A stretch of DNA of 64,000 nucleotides from Atrichornis clamosus (GCA_013400975.1 WBMZ01014171.1:1-64000), one strand, 5' to 3'; positions 11,701 through 23,673 are shown, counted from the first letter of the stretch. Notes: generated by a model from the letters alone, not told the origin. Numbers and translations are program-made.

Positions 11701-14700
11701 GAGAAGGTTATGACACCCTAATTACAAGATGTGTGATGGTGGGGGTGATGCAGAACAGAGGTTTACTTTAGACTACCACCAGTCTAACCCTAATGACTAT
11801 CAGCAGTCAGAGCACACTTTAGGATCAGTTTCTCCCAAAAGGGAATCTGGTTTGTGTGCACAAAGAGCACTCTGATATGAGTCAAAGCATGACAAGTAGG
11901 TACACTGACAAACAGGACACTGTACTAGAGAAGGCTCGGAGGAAGGCTCTTAGCAATGTACATAAATACCAGAGAGGTTGTGGAGTCTCCATCCTTGGAG
12001 ATATTCAAAAGCTGTCTGGACATGGTCCTGGCCATCGGATCTAGGTGGTCCTGCTTGAGCAGGGGGTTGGACCAGTTGACCTCAAGAGGTCCCCTTCAAC
12101 CTCAACCCTTCTGTGATTCTGTTAAAAGAAGATCTGACCAAAACCTAAAATACTAATGTAAACACATTCATCAAATACATGAACTAGCTACAGACTAATA
12201 AGAGACAGAAAATGGAAAGGAAGAGAAACAAGAACGAGAAAATTCACACACAGGACAGCAGCAGCAGAGCTTTTGTGGAAAGAACTGGGTTTCCAGTCAT
12301 ACTTTAGCTCTAACAATTCTGCACCAGACCCCTCTGAAGACCAAGAACTGGCAACCGACACTTTTCAGTTACAAAAACAATACTGACACCTTTTTAACAT
12401 GAATTCAGATAAACAATATTTAAACTTGGCAGTCCCATTTGTGTAACAGAATCCAGCTATTCATTAAAAGGTGATTAAGGTGCTCCAAGAATATTGGGCT
12501 GCCCCATCTGCAAACCCTTCTTCCCATTATTTGGGGAAGTAATGTAGTGAAGTGTTATGTTGCCTTACGTTTCTGTGAGGCCATATGCCAGATCCAGCAT
12601 GTCCATCTCTTCATCAGTAATTGCATCTAGTTTCTCAAATATGTGGTTTTCAAATATTAAATGACAAGTTGAACAGGCTAGCGTTCCTTCACATGCACCT
12701 AAAGAAAAAATAAATCAAGGTAACAGAAAATCCAAGTTTCAAATTGCAGCAGAATTTCAGAAAAAATCCTACACGTGTTTGTTTTATACAAGAAGTCTCC
12801 ATTGATCAGTAAAATTAATGTTTTGTAGATTCCCACATTCATATACCTACTCTGCATTCAACTGTAAATAGTATTTCTACAGTTCTTATAGCATTAAGAT
12901 TTACTTAAACGCTGTAACTAGTTAAAATAATTAATTCCCTTTCTACCATTTAAAGAAAGAAAAGCTTTCTACTATAAGAATGCAAAAGCAGACAATGCTG
13001 TCAATCAACACTACTTGATTTATTTCCCATGCTGATCCTTCTTATCTCTCTCTTTCCCACAGTTTTGAGAAGGTTTCCTCAAGAAGTTCAACAGAAGACA
13101 CCTGCTACACAAAAAAAAATTCCTCTGAAGTACAGGAAGGAGGGATTTTATACTTTGTATTTCTTACCACTCAACAGAACACTAATTCACAGCAACAAAG
13201 TAGTCAGGCTAGAGGGAGATGGTCTTTATCTGTGTTAAAGAGACCTACATGTATTACCATGTGTTCCAGTACAAGTCAAGGGTCTAACAATTTGCTACGG
13301 TTGAGCAGAACAAGCATCAAATAACCTGCCTGCTATAGCGATTAGGTCACCACAGGACAGTAAAAGTTTGAACACTAACAATATTTGTCTCTGTCACTGT
13401 ATTGGGCTGGCTCCAAGTTCTCCACATTGCTGAAAAAGAAATATGCAACTTCAAGAAGCAGGGGGAAAGCAGAATACTGTGGAGATTACAATCCCTAGGC
13501 TCTGACTTAAATTGATAGAAGTAATAGCATATTAGCCAATCTTCACTTATTTACTTATTTCCAGGGAGAGCAGAACCAAGAATACTGTAACCACATCACC
13601 TTTGTACTCATACGGAAATAAGGGAAGCAAGGCTGTGTGCATAACCACTGCTATGAAAAGAAATAGTGGAATTCATCATTAGACCACGAGAACCAGACAG
13701 AAACCACCATAGTGTTACAGTATCAAAAGCATATATTCAAATTGAGTATTCACTATACTAGAACATTTGTTTTTTAAATTATATCATGTCTTCAAATGCA
13801 CATGAACCAGTAGAGTTTAATTGAAATGCCAAATATAAAATTTGTCATGTGAGCAGTTTAAGGATCTTTAATGTTGGCAAAGTGAGGGAAGGGGTGAGGG
13901 GAGAAGGAAAGAACACTGACCAGTCTCTTTGAAAAGTGGAATGTCTTTCCACAACTGTAGTAGTTGTAGCAGTAACAAACAAATCGAGTGCAGCCAAATG
14001 ATTCAGTAGATTTGTAACCCTTTATACAAAGATATTTCTATTATTATTAATGCACACGGAATGCCCCCTAGTGATAAAAGTAAATAGGCAAGATTTATAT
14101 TTTACTTTTCCCTCATTATTTTTTTCTAAACACAGAACACACATTTTTACTGCATTATTTCTCTGCCCTAGTACAATGTTTCATTAGCAAGTGGTTATTG
14201 AAATAGAACTAGCACAGGTTATATTGTTACAGTATTACAAATTTTCAGTTTGGCTTCTTTTTGTTGGCAGCATTACTTTTTCCTACTTTGCCACAATGCT
14301 TTAACACAGCTGATATTGACACATAGAACATTTACTGTAGAATACAAGCAGACCAGATGTAAGTCTAAATGAGTCATTTAATAAGTGATACATAAAGCTA
14401 GTTGCATTTTAAATTTTTGAGGCAACTTTTCTTCCCCAGATGTATGCAACTCTAGACAGAAGAATTGTCTCAGATATTAAGTATGAGATTTAAAATCTTA
14501 CTAAAGACTTTATTACTAGCAGTGAAATTTATTTGCACTTAACTAAAACACACCTCAAATTTCTAACTGTGCTACAATACTCTGCTTCTTTTATTTCTCC
14601 AATATTTGCTTCATGTTATACATTCAGTCCTGAAAATTGTACTACCACTATCTGCTTTAGTTCTATTAATTTTTCAGCTCATGTTCATGTAAACACCTTC

Positions 14701-17700
14701 TCAAGATATTAAATACCTTTGAGCAGTGTGGTCTAGTGGTTTGAGCAACATGTTCTAGTGGAACATGCCCATAGCAGGGGGACTTGGAACAAAAAGATTT
14801 TCAAGGTCACTTCCAACCCAAACCATTCTATGATTCTAACTGCAGAAAGTGCAGAAGTTTGAAGAAATAGGAGAAGTTGTAACTTCCTCCTATTTTCATT
14901 TTAAACAGAACTCAAACCAAGTTAGAGTTTCACTAGGGCATTGGTCTCCTTTACCCCAGATCTTTAATAAGAGTTAAACTTCTTGCTCTTCCCTGATAAC
15001 TGACATGGATTTCGATGTTTCTTCGACTTTGCACTCAACTACTACAGATATGGTACTACAAAAACCCTGATATTAAATGGAGACAGTATGACACTACAGA
15101 ATTAACCAGACACTTAAAAATACACCAGTTTTGTGTTGCCTCCAGAACCTTTTAGCCTAGAAGAGGTCTGCAGGTGGCATGTTTCAGACTCCACTTTGAC
15201 AGCACTCTGTCCACATTCCCCTCTGTAATATTCTAGCCAAGACCACCTCAAGCATTTTTTAAAAACCTGAATATTCTATGCACCTGCAGGAGGAAAAAAG
15301 GGAAGAAAATCCAAATAAAGTACAGCTAGGTTTTATATATAAATTCATAAATAAATATTCATTTGCAGTTGGACTCAATGATCTTAAGGGTCTTTTCCAA
15401 TCTAAATGATACTATATTTATGCAAAAAGAGGAACATAATTTCTAGACACTGGATACAATATTCAGTGAGTCTACTTACCAAAACCATCTATGTCTAGAT
15501 TATTATCAACAACAACATCCAGCAATGAATCTCCAGGTTTTCCCTTGGCTGTTAGTTTGTCACCATCGCGGTTTATGAAATGAACAGTTATTTTATCTTC
15601 TGAGCTGAAAAAGAAAATTATATAATAGAATTAAAGAATTCTAGAATTTTTTAGCACTTTGGAATATATTGAATACTAGTAAATCAATAACCACTATCAA
15701 TTCTAAGAAAAGAGAAACCTAAGTTACCGGCTTTTAAAAGCTCTAACAGGTACAGGCATTTACTGCTGTACATTGAACAAAGACCATGAAAAATAAGGAA
15801 AAGCCCCCCTTGGTTTATATTCTGTCACTACAAGCTATATGGGATCCAGATGTTTTGTCTTTCACCAAAGAGAGTCAGAATTCTTTTATTTTAGGCACAA
15901 TATCTGCATTTTTAACAAATAAAAGAGCTTATTTTAAATGTTTCCCTCTTTCTGTGGAGTCTTGCTTTGTATTTATGAATTTTTTAATTCTTCTCATCAT
16001 TATCATTTAGGATAAATTCTAAATTTTCCCATTTCTGCTTAGAGTTTTAGATATTTGACTTTATTAGTTCCAAAATCTAATTCTTCTCTCCTTCCAAATA
16101 TGGAAGTACTCCAAAGGCATTCTGCTGTTTTTAGGCACAGATTCTCTTAGGAGTTCATCTTGTAAATATTAATTCCAGTGAAGTTCAAAGTTTTTACACT
16201 GGTTTCAAAGAAAGAAAGTTTTATATTACTCCTCTTTACTTTTCAGACAATTGTTTATTTAAGAAAAAACTCTTGCAGTCTGCATAAAAACATCTAGATT
16301 AAAGCTTTTAACATGAAAAAATTGATTTTTTTTGCATTCTGTATGATTTTATTTCACATGCAAATTAAAGGAAAGCTTTAAATATACTAATAAAGTACAG
16401 TATGTCCGATTTTAAACACAACTATTTTCTTTCCTATAGTAAGTGAACAAAACAATAAAAACTTGTTGGATGGACAGTGAAGAAATCTGCCAAGAGATGA
16501 CAGATACAAACAGAACAACCAAAAAGGTAATGCAAAAATTTATGTTCCACGTGAAATCCATGTTTAAGAACCACATGCTTCATATTACCTGTACTCTTCT
16601 TAGTAACTGTGGGCCTTGAGTGATCTATATCATATGAAAAATACGCAAGCTTGAAAATCAAGTAGCCCCCTGGAAAACTCTAACCTGTAGATCTGAATAT
16701 TGAAGGAAAAATATGGAAGTGGCCATGCTGAAACATCAGTGACCAAATAAATGGCTGTTGAAGCAAATGTGTTTTTAGCAATCTGAGTCCTAGCTTGTTA
16801 TGAAAAACAACAAATGCTTGTTGCTGTAGACTTTATATACTAGCTATAACTGTAAGTTCCACTGGCAGCAGCATGCTCCATGATGATTTATTATGATGTC
16901 ATATTCAATTATTTTCCTATCATCCCTCAGTCCATTCTACAGAAGGCAGCCACAAGCTACTATTAACTGTAAATTCCAAAACTATAATTGATAATGAAAG
17001 GTTGACCATGCTGATCTGCAGAATGCAACTGAAGCATGTACTACAATAAAAGTCAGAAATCTTAAAGATATATCTTTACAAAATGTAATTACTGTTGCAC
17101 AGTCACCCGTGATATCCAAGGACCACCAGCAAGCCATTCTGTAGGGGTTTAAGATACCACTCTGCTTTTCTCTTTGCTCCTCTGCTATGTTAACACCTCC
17201 CACAGCAGAACCAAGGAAACAAGCACCCACTTAGATAAACTAGTATAAAACTCACCACCTCCTCAGGGAGTTTAAGACTAATGGGTTTAGACTCCATCTG
17301 GAAAGGTACAGATTTCGCATTCTGAGAGCCTAAGTAAACCTCTGACAGTGTAATTTTAAACTGCTTCAAAAAGCCCTTCCAGAGCTCAAAGTTGACTCTG
17401 CTGAAATATTTCTGTCAACATGAGAAACACAACCATGACAGGAGACACAATGCAATATATACTCACATTTCTGGTCATCCTTTGTCCAAGGTATAGACAT
17501 GGCAAGTACTAAGTATTTATTCAAATATCCTAAACATACTTTTTACTCTATTATAGCATGAGGCGATCACAAATAACATGGACCAAACAGCAAGATGTCT
17601 GTCTGGCCACCCATTAGATCCCTGGAGCCTTTGAAAATGACCACTCCCTCCCAGTTTACAAAACACACTTGTAAGCGTCTTGCCCTGTGGTTACAGTTTA

Positions 17701-20700
17701 ATCTGGTAAAACACCACAGCCTCACAAGAACAGTCCTGCCCCGCTCCTTTGTTCCTTGTCTCTCCAGCACTCACACTGTCACGCAGTAAACTGGGTCTGG
17801 GAACAAACTCGCTGAAAGCCAGCCTTCATAAGGTCAATGGCCTCACGGATGTCAGAACCAGCAGAGTCAGATCTGACCCTTAGATTAAATTTACACCAGT
17901 TTAGAACAGCTGTGTGGCTGCAACTTTATGCTGCAATTGCACAATCTAGGTTTCATGATTAGATTAAACCAATCTCTTTACAGTATAAAAATGTGGGTTT
18001 CAGCTAATTTGGCTGAAAATAAATCATAAAAACAAAGTAGACCCAGCTGAACCAGAAAGCAAAACTGACAAAAGTGCCACTGCCCACAGGAAAAACAAGG
18101 AAACAGCAGTGGGATCCCGTTTTCAGTAGGGGCAATGTTGTATCTGCTTCTTATATTTGCTTACAGTTGTGAACATGCACCGTGGCTGTGCATACCTATT
18201 GGTGTGGCACGCAGTAAGGGGACAAACTGAAGTATCACCACCAGGTCACTGACTTTCCTTAAAGACTGATACAGTAATTAATCTTTCTACAGGACCTAAG
18301 CCACTCTGATTGATTACACAAATAAATAAATTTTAGTTCCAGTTAAGTTAGATACAGATTTCTTAAGTCTTTCAGTAGATCTGATTTTCTGCCATTGCCA
18401 CCTTCTATGACTCTTCAAACAGCCAAAATACTAAAAAAACCCACCCCGAAACTGGGGCTTTACTGATGGTGAAAATACTTTCAGAAGTGTATGTAATAAT
18501 CAGACTAATTAGACATTCAAAACACACACTGAGCCGATCTTTTCAATGACTGGGGGATACCATTAAAAAAATTAAAATCACACCTGCATGAAACAATATT
18601 TAGGCATTATAAATTTCAAGTAACATGGCCTTTGTCTACCCAGACACTGTTTGCCTCGAGAAAAACAACCAACCAAATACCAAAACGCTGTGAACCAGTC
18701 ACAGGCAATTAACATGAAACATGTGTCAGGTCTATACAAGTGCGAATAGTATCAGGATTATCAGGAAGAACTAAATTTATTTTGTGTTATCTGCATGAAG
18801 CATAAACATCCCAATTCATGCTCAGATAAACCCTTTTCACCAGATGTAAAATACAACTGATTTCCTCATGTGGTTGCCACAGTACTATCAGCCTTTTTTA
18901 TCAAGCTTCACTGGGATATCCTAAATTAAGCATGAACTGTAAATGCCATTCACTGTCCCTCCCATGCAAATAATAGTAAATACTGCAAAAATGTTGAGTT
19001 ACTTCTTCCCCCTTAGAAGAATTATCCTTTTGAATCTTCAGCTATTACTTCTTACATTTCTCCAAACAAAACATAACAGCATTAGCCTGGTATTGTACAT
19101 GGTGAGACCAGCTCTGTTATTTTCAGATCTTTTAATAAATAGCAAATCCAACATCCCTAATTGCCTGAAGAGTTTCATGAATGAAACTATTATACAGATC
19201 TCAATTAACAGAAGTTATAAATCTGAACTAATCTTTAAAGCATGCAATTATTATGCTGTGCACCAAAACCATTGTACAGCTAACCAGACTGGTATAAAAG
19301 AATTCTGACATAACTACTGCTCACTGTGAAACTTAAAGGAAGGATAAGGGATAAAAATGGAGCAAGAGAAAGGAGGAAATGGAAATGAAAATATAATGCT
19401 CCACTGAAACCCTTGGAAACCTGATGCTCACAGGAATCACCTCAGGTAATGTTTTGTAAAGTCTTCATTCTCTAGACACAAACATGGTTAATTCTACACA
19501 CATAAACAATGAGGTCCCTTTTTACTAGAATAACACTGGCTGATTATATCAAGATCAGGAACTGGGTCTCAAATATCATGTCCAGGTATGGTAGGACTAG
19601 AGAAAGTAACTTACACATAAATGGACAAAACAGTAATATACAAGAATTTGCCTTTTCTCCCAACCTATTCAGCCAGGTTATGACACAGAGTATATAAACA
19701 ACATTTGAAATATTTGTTTGCATAAGTTTTGCTGGCGTGCTTGCAAAATGAATGTAAATAAATTCCATTCTGTATTCAGCCTCTTTGTGAAAGACCTGAG
19801 GGGATTACAGATTTTACATTACTATTAGGTAAGGAAATGCTTTCCCTTTATAGCATTCTTTTTTCAATAATTTTAATACCTTTTAAAAAAGCCTATCAAT
19901 ACTTCATATTTTACGTTTTAATTTTTTTTAATTAAAAACTGCATTTCAGGGATCTCAAAATCAACTGGTTATCAGCAGGATCACTCAGATCTGACTAGCA
20001 ACTTACCCACCTCATACTGGAGTTCTACGCTAAAAAAGCTAGTTTGTCACATTAAAAGCATGTGATGGAATAAAGCCAAAGATCACCAACAGAAGAGTTT
20101 TAAAAGCAAACTATTGAGACAGCTTTGATGTTGAGGGCACTACTGCAACTCTCTTGATATAGGACAGACTACAGGCCTGATGCTGGGCAGCTGATTGTGG
20201 GTCCTCTTCCGAGCCAAGGAAACTTCTCTGGCAACCAAGTATGTCAAGCTCTTAAAACTTCTGCATTTTAAATACTGAAAGTTAGCTGCAAACTCTGACC
20301 TATCTTTCCACATACAAACTACAAACTAGAAGGCTGTGCATAAACAGTCTGTGACTACATGTATCAAGCTGCGAAATTATAGTTGTGGACTTTAGAATAT
20401 TAAACATCTTCAGATGTAATGTGTTCTGAAACACCTACTCATACATACTGGTGAGATGAGGAGAGGTTCTGCACGTTTAGATCAGATCACAGAATCAGGT
20501 TGGAAAAAACATCTGAGATCGAGTCCAACCTATTACCAAACATGATCATATCAACTAAACCATGGCACTAAGTGTCACACCCAGTCCTTCCTTAAAGAAA
20601 GATGCACAAGTGCTCTTTAGTACACAAAAACTATACCAAAGGTAGAAGAAATCTTAAGTATTGGGCTCTCTCTGATATGTGCTGTACTTCTACCACAAGC

Positions 20701-21403
20701 TTAGCCATAATTCCAGAGGAAGAAAAAAAAAAAGCAAGCGCTACACCGCATGAAAAGGCAACTTTGGTGAGGAGGTCACAACCTTTTAGAAACCTAGCCT
20801 AAGCACCAAGAATCCTGGTTTAGCGTTCCATAACATAACAAGCCATTTCAACGGGGTTTCGGGTCACACCGACCCTGTGCCTCACCCGCGCCGGGGGCCC
20901 ATACGGTGCCTCACCCGAGCCGACCCGCAGGCCCGGCACAACCCTGCGGGGCACAGCTCGGTGGAACATGCCTCTGGAGCGCTTCGGTGCCACCGCCACG
21001 CAGCCGACGGCGGGACGGCGAGAGCAGGAGCGGGGGCGGCCGTGAGGGGCGGCGGGGGCCATGACCCCTCAGCGGCACGGCGGGAAGGTCACCCCGCGCC
21101 AGCCCGGCTCGGGCGGCCCGTGCCACAGGCAGCCACTAGCCCCGGATGCCCTCAGTGCCGAGGCTCGGTTAGGCTCCTCCGGGCCGCCGCCCCGGGGAAC
21201 CCACCCGGCGCCTCACGGCTGCGACCCCCTTACCTGAGCACTGCCCGGGCAGATAGGCTGAACAGCCGCGCTGTTCTCCCGGCTGCGGCAGAGCTGCCGC
21301 AGCTCAGCCTCGGCCCGGCTGCCGGTGAGGTGGAGGAGAAGAGCCAGCGGCGGGAGGAAGCGGCAGCGGCCCGGAGGAGCCGCGCCGGCCCCGGAGCGGC
21401 CAT
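8630..21403 (-). CDS. FDX1: Ferredoxin 1 (adrenodoxin), mitochondrial; complete gene, 4 coding exons
   Basis: FDX1 is a small mitochondrial-matrix [2Fe-2S] ferredoxin. It passes electrons from ferredoxin reductase to mitochondrial P450s (steroid, bile acid and vitamin D metabolism) and also serves protein lipoylation. Coding exons, in transcript order, are 21403-21234, 15604-15480, 12698-12569 and 8744-8630. All junctions are GT-AG, and the summed 540 nt give 179 residues plus TAA (human protein 184). The first ~57 residues have no Asp or Glu and are rich in Arg, Ala and Ser, as in a matrix-targeting presequence. The mature part begins near the [10 protein letters not shown] motif. Cluster ligands are Cys101, Cys107, Cys110 and Cys147 (mature 46, 52, 55, 92), with the [11 protein letters not shown] loop intact. 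The acidic partner-binding helix keeps Asp72, Glu73, Glu74, Asp76 and Asp79 in mature numbering. The ATG is chosen for its GCCGCC-ATG-G context and its MAA start followed by RLLRAA, as in mammals. It faces RDX head to head. Confidence 0.97.
8745..12568 (-). other. FDX1: FDX1 intron 3
   Basis: This 3.8-kb intron is AT-rich and non-coding. It holds one recognisable element, a CR1 3' fragment at 11935-12123 in the plus orientation, antisense to FDX1. I see nothing else in it. Confidence 0.9.
11935..12123 (+). mobile_element. CR1 LINE 3' fragment
   Basis: The sequence GAGGTTGTGGAGTCTCC, a GGAGATATTCAAAA stretch, GCAGGGGGTTGGACCAG and the terminal CTGTGATTCTGTT form the end of a CR1 element with its 8-bp ATTCTGTG-type tail. 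The first ~40 bp correspond to a more 5' part of CR1, so there is an internal deletion. It is in FDX1 intron 3, antisense to the gene. Confidence 0.9.
12569..12698 (-). CDS. FDX1: FDX1 coding exon 3 ([2Fe-2S] loop and acidic helix)
   Basis: This 130-nt exon has a TTTAG acceptor and a GTAAGG donor. It encodes residues 100-141, including three of the four cluster cysteines ([10 protein letters not shown]), the conserved His111 (mature His56), and the acidic helix containing TDEEMDMLD that docks ferredoxin reductase and P450 partners. At mature position 75, Met replaces the Asn I recall in mammals. The functional Asp and Glu residues are kept. Confidence 0.97.
14722..14838 (+). mobile_element. 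CR1 LINE 3' tail fragment
   Basis: GTGGTCTAGTGG-type sequence, GCAGGGGGACTTGGAAC, and the end CCAACCCAAACC followed by ATTCTATGATTCT match the extreme 3' end of CR1. It is diverged and lies in FDX1 intron 2. Confidence 0.85.
15366..15415 (+). mobile_element. Short CR1 LINE relic
   Basis: A 50-bp remnant, AGTTGGACTCAATGATCTTA then TTTTCCAATCTAAATGATACTAT, corresponds to the last part of a CR1 element. It is degenerate and ends about 65 bp from FDX1 exon 2. Confidence 0.7.
15480..15604 (-). CDS. FDX1: FDX1 coding exon 2 (N-terminal beta-grasp)
   Basis: This 125-nt exon has a pyrimidine-rich TTTTCAG acceptor and a GTAAGT donor. It completes codon 57, encodes residues 58-98 and starts codon 99. 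The translation runs from [14 protein letters not shown] to NNLDIDGFG, closely matching the start of mature adrenodoxin (the first beta strands, up to the cluster-binding loop). Confidence 0.97.
15605..21233 (-). other. FDX1: FDX1 intron 1
   Basis: This 5.6-kb AT-rich intron runs into the CpG island at its 5' end. It contains a short CR1 fragment in minus orientation at 20484-20594. Open frames here are short and have no recognisable product. Confidence 0.9.
20484..20594 (-). mobile_element. CR1 LINE 3' fragment, minus orientation
   Basis: The plus strand reads ATCACAGAATCAGGTTGGAA then GAGTCCAACC and CTAAACCATGGCACTAAGTG, the reverse complement of a CR1 3' end. It is sense with respect to FDX1 intron 1. 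Confidence 0.85.
21234..21403 (-). CDS. FDX1: FDX1 coding exon 1 (mitochondrial presequence)
   Basis: This exon encodes residues 1-56 and two bases of codon 57. It starts at an ATG in a strong Kozak context inside the CpG island and ends CTCAG before a GTAAGG donor (21233-21228). The product has many Arg, Ala and Ser, no acidic residues, and an LFSLSARA stretch just before the mature protein, which resembles the mammalian SLSVSARA cleavage region. The frame is fixed by the join to exon 2. The 80-codon frame that overlaps this exon at 21213-21455 is a different, non-coding frame. Confidence 0.93.
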
Positions 21404-21533
21404 GGCGGCGGGACGTGAGCACTGAGGCTCGGCGGCGGCACCTGGGCGGGGGCAAAGTCTCGCCGCTTACGCCCCTAGCGCACGCTGCGGCGATTCTCGC
21501 AGCCGTTTACGGTGCTCGCGACCCGCCCCCGCC

Positions 21534-21555
21534 TGCGTAACCGCCGGGTTACGCA
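21534..21555. promoter_or_regulatory. Perfect 9-bp inverted repeat in the FDX1 promoter
   Basis: Left arm TGCGTAACC (21534-21542), 4-base spacer GCCG, right arm GGTTACGCA (21547-21555). The arms are exact reverse complements. Each contains a TTACGCA core that resembles C/EBP- and PAR-type bZIP half sites. It lies about 130 bp upstream of the FDX1 start codon. The factor is inferred; only the symmetry is seen. Confidence 0.55.
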
Positions 21556-21720
21556 AAGTGCGCGGCCGCGCGCGGAGGGGCGGGGCGCTACGGGAACGGC
21601 GCAGGGCGGGGCCGGCACGAGGGGCCGCCCGTCCCGCTGCCCTCAGGTGCCCTCATCTGCCCTGGTTCTGTCCCACACCCCGCCGGCTCCCAGGTCCAAG
21701 CGCTAGCCCACGTTTTCCCG

Positions 21721-22888
21721 GGAAGGGCGCGTCATGGAGCCTCACATATGCTGACTCCCTGCCCGGTTAGGTCCGCGAGAGATTTCTTGCCACAGCAAGG
21801 ACTCGGCGCTGACTCGCGGTAGAGGTGTCACCCTCAATCGTCACCACATCCCAAATGCCCCCTTGGGACGACTGGCCTGTGGGGAAGTTACCTCTAGCTC
21901 CTGGCTGGGCAAGTTGGTCGTTGTGACCAGGAACACTCTTGAAAGAGCTTATAATAATGCGGATCTCCCAGGGAGGTGGAGCTGGCAGCTGAGGAGTCTG
22001 AGCTGCCCGCCTATGCTGTCCAGGCAGGACCATAGAGAAATGCCCAGTTCCTCATTACTGTTTCTCACGACAGAAGATCCAACCTCTAAAATGCGTGCAT
22101 CAGCAAATGAACAGCCGTGATGCTGTCAGAGGGTCTAACAGGCAGTGAACAATCATGATGAATGGCTCAAATACCAATATGTGGAACAGGAAATTTAGAA
22201 ATTTCCTTAGCAATCAGAGACTGCACATGCAGGCTTAACTTGTCTCTGTACCAGTTTTGATTAGATGCTTCTGTAGATACCGGTCACTCTACCACACCCA
22301 GACTGCAGATTTCTGAGAGAATAAGGAAGAAATGTAGCATTAACTTTGAAACAATTCTTTCAAATGGGAATGAAAACACATGGTGGGGGGGAAAAAAGGA
22401 GGCAATGTTGTTTACCTCTGATACACTCGAGGTTGCTAAGGTTGTTCCTGATGTGTTGTAATGATGGAAGAGGGAGGTAACATTATACTATGTAACTTGA
22501 ACTAGTGTGTTTCCTTTAAGGAGAAGAATAGGTTCTGGTGGAAATGTCAAGAGCCTGCAAACTGTCTGGCCATAAACAAAGTGACTTGAATGTGCCAGTT
22601 TTCTCTGCTTCAGGTATATAACTGCTATCCTCTAAGTTAGACTCCATGTAGGTAAAGGGATTCCCTTTACCCATTACAAATGTGGCCAACATAAGAGTTT
22701 ACATCGTCTGCGTCTTGTCTTTTATGCTTTGTTTCAATTATTTCTATGTCAAAGTAGCTTTTTCAGCACCTAGACTGTATGAATCCTGTTATACCAAATT
22801 TGTTTTGTTTCATTATCCTTCACAATCCAGTATTCTTTCTATAAAAAGAAATATACTGCTCTCTCCATCTGGATTTAGCATTGGGTTT
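21721..22888. other. FDX1 upstream intergenic stretch
   Basis: This is sequence between the FDX1 CpG island and the 22889-23673 LTR. No gene, repeat or splice pattern is recognised. Confidence 0.6.
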
Positions 22889-23673
22889 TGTCCTAGTTTG
22901 AAAGGCAGATATCTGCCAAGGAAAAGCAGGAACCCTCCTGGAGTAGAAGAAATCTCCCCCTCCCCTGAATTATTGTAGTTTTGAAAATTATCAGGCTTTT
23001 GAGATCAAATATAGGAAAAGGAATAACAGTTCTTTACTAAAATAGATAGATAGATATAACCCAACAGAACAAATAGCAACAATAACAACAACAAACACCA
23101 GTAACAGACTCCTCACCTGTCACCCGGTTTCCCCTGTGGTGTAGCTATGGCCACACCTGGGTGGGGGCGCTGGTGCGGCAGGGGGGCTTCAGTCCAGGTG
23201 AGCAGTGGTTGCAGTCCAGTGGGAGTGGTGAATTCTCAGCAGCTCCTAGAATCGGTCCCCGAGAGCATGTCCCAGGGTCCAGGCAGGCTTCATTATATTC
23301 CCACAGGAATGTCCGTGTACCTCCCCCAGGGCGGAGCATTTCCCAATGGAATGATGAGATAAGATAGTTTGGGAGGTTCTGGGTGGTTGGGTGCCCATTG
23401 TCCATGATGGCCCATTAACAGAGAAGGCCTCCTCAGTGTGGGTGTGATTGTTGTTGGTGCTTTCAGGGGGAAGCTCTCCCAGCTGTGTCTTTTGTGAAGC
23501 CAAAAGGGACCCAACCTCACCCCAGGGTTTCCCTTATCTAATCGAACCAGCTTGCAGTCCGAGGGGCCAAGCACCGGGCAGTTGTTACAAGAGACCTGTC
23601 ATTAATGGCTCATCAGGGCTGATGCAGATGGGGGAGAATACATTGCTTTACTACATCCCCACAACCCAGGACA
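22889..23673 (-). mobile_element. Solo LTR, avian endogenous-retrovirus type, 785 bp, pointing toward FDX1
   Basis: Boundaries are exact: 5-bp target duplications GGTTT at 22884-22888 and 23674-23678, and terminal inverted repeats TGTCCT and AGGACA. Read on the minus strand it has a TATA-like AATATAATGAAGCC at about 23300-23287, then a GTTGTTGTTATTGTTGC stretch and AGTAAAGAACTGTTATTCC as the poly(A)-signal region, in the order U3-R-U5. This arrangement is known from a passerine LTR family. No internal viral genes are left. Its transcription would run toward FDX1, whose start codon is 1.5 kb away. An ATAG microsatellite-like run at 23043-23056 is part of it. Confidence 0.93.

Larger units (their letters stand above)
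12699..15479 (-). other. FDX1: FDX1 intron 2
   Basis: This 2.8-kb intron contains two short plus-strand CR1 tails (14722-14838 and 15366-15415) and a purine-rich tract near 13876-13916. No coding or RNA gene is recognised. Confidence 0.9.
20860..21720 (-). promoter_or_regulatory. FDX1: CpG island and TATA-less promoter of FDX1
   Basis: A CpG-dense block surrounds FDX1 exon 1. Upstream of the ATG (higher coordinates) lie GC boxes at 21444-21452 (GGGCGGGGG), 21577-21586 (GGGGCGGGGC) and 21604-21613 (GGGCGGGGCC), candidate Sp1/Sp3 sites. A 9-bp perfect dyad lies at 21534-21555. I see no TATA box within 150 bp of the ATG, so initiation is probably dispersed within 21404-21560. Human FDX1 is also known to use GC-box elements. 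Confidence 0.8.

Noticed and set aside
20877..21425. 182-codon plus-strand frame antisense to FDX1 exon 1
   Set aside because: It is in the FDX1 CpG island and runs antisense to a verified coding exon. The composition is biased and no family resemblance is seen.
21213..21455. 80-codon minus-strand frame over FDX1 exon 1
   Set aside because: It is in a different frame from the one that splices into exon 2. The true frame starts at the ATG at 21403.
23145..23574. Several overlapping 70-95-codon frames
   Set aside because: They lie entirely inside the solo LTR at 22889-23673 and do not correspond to viral proteins.
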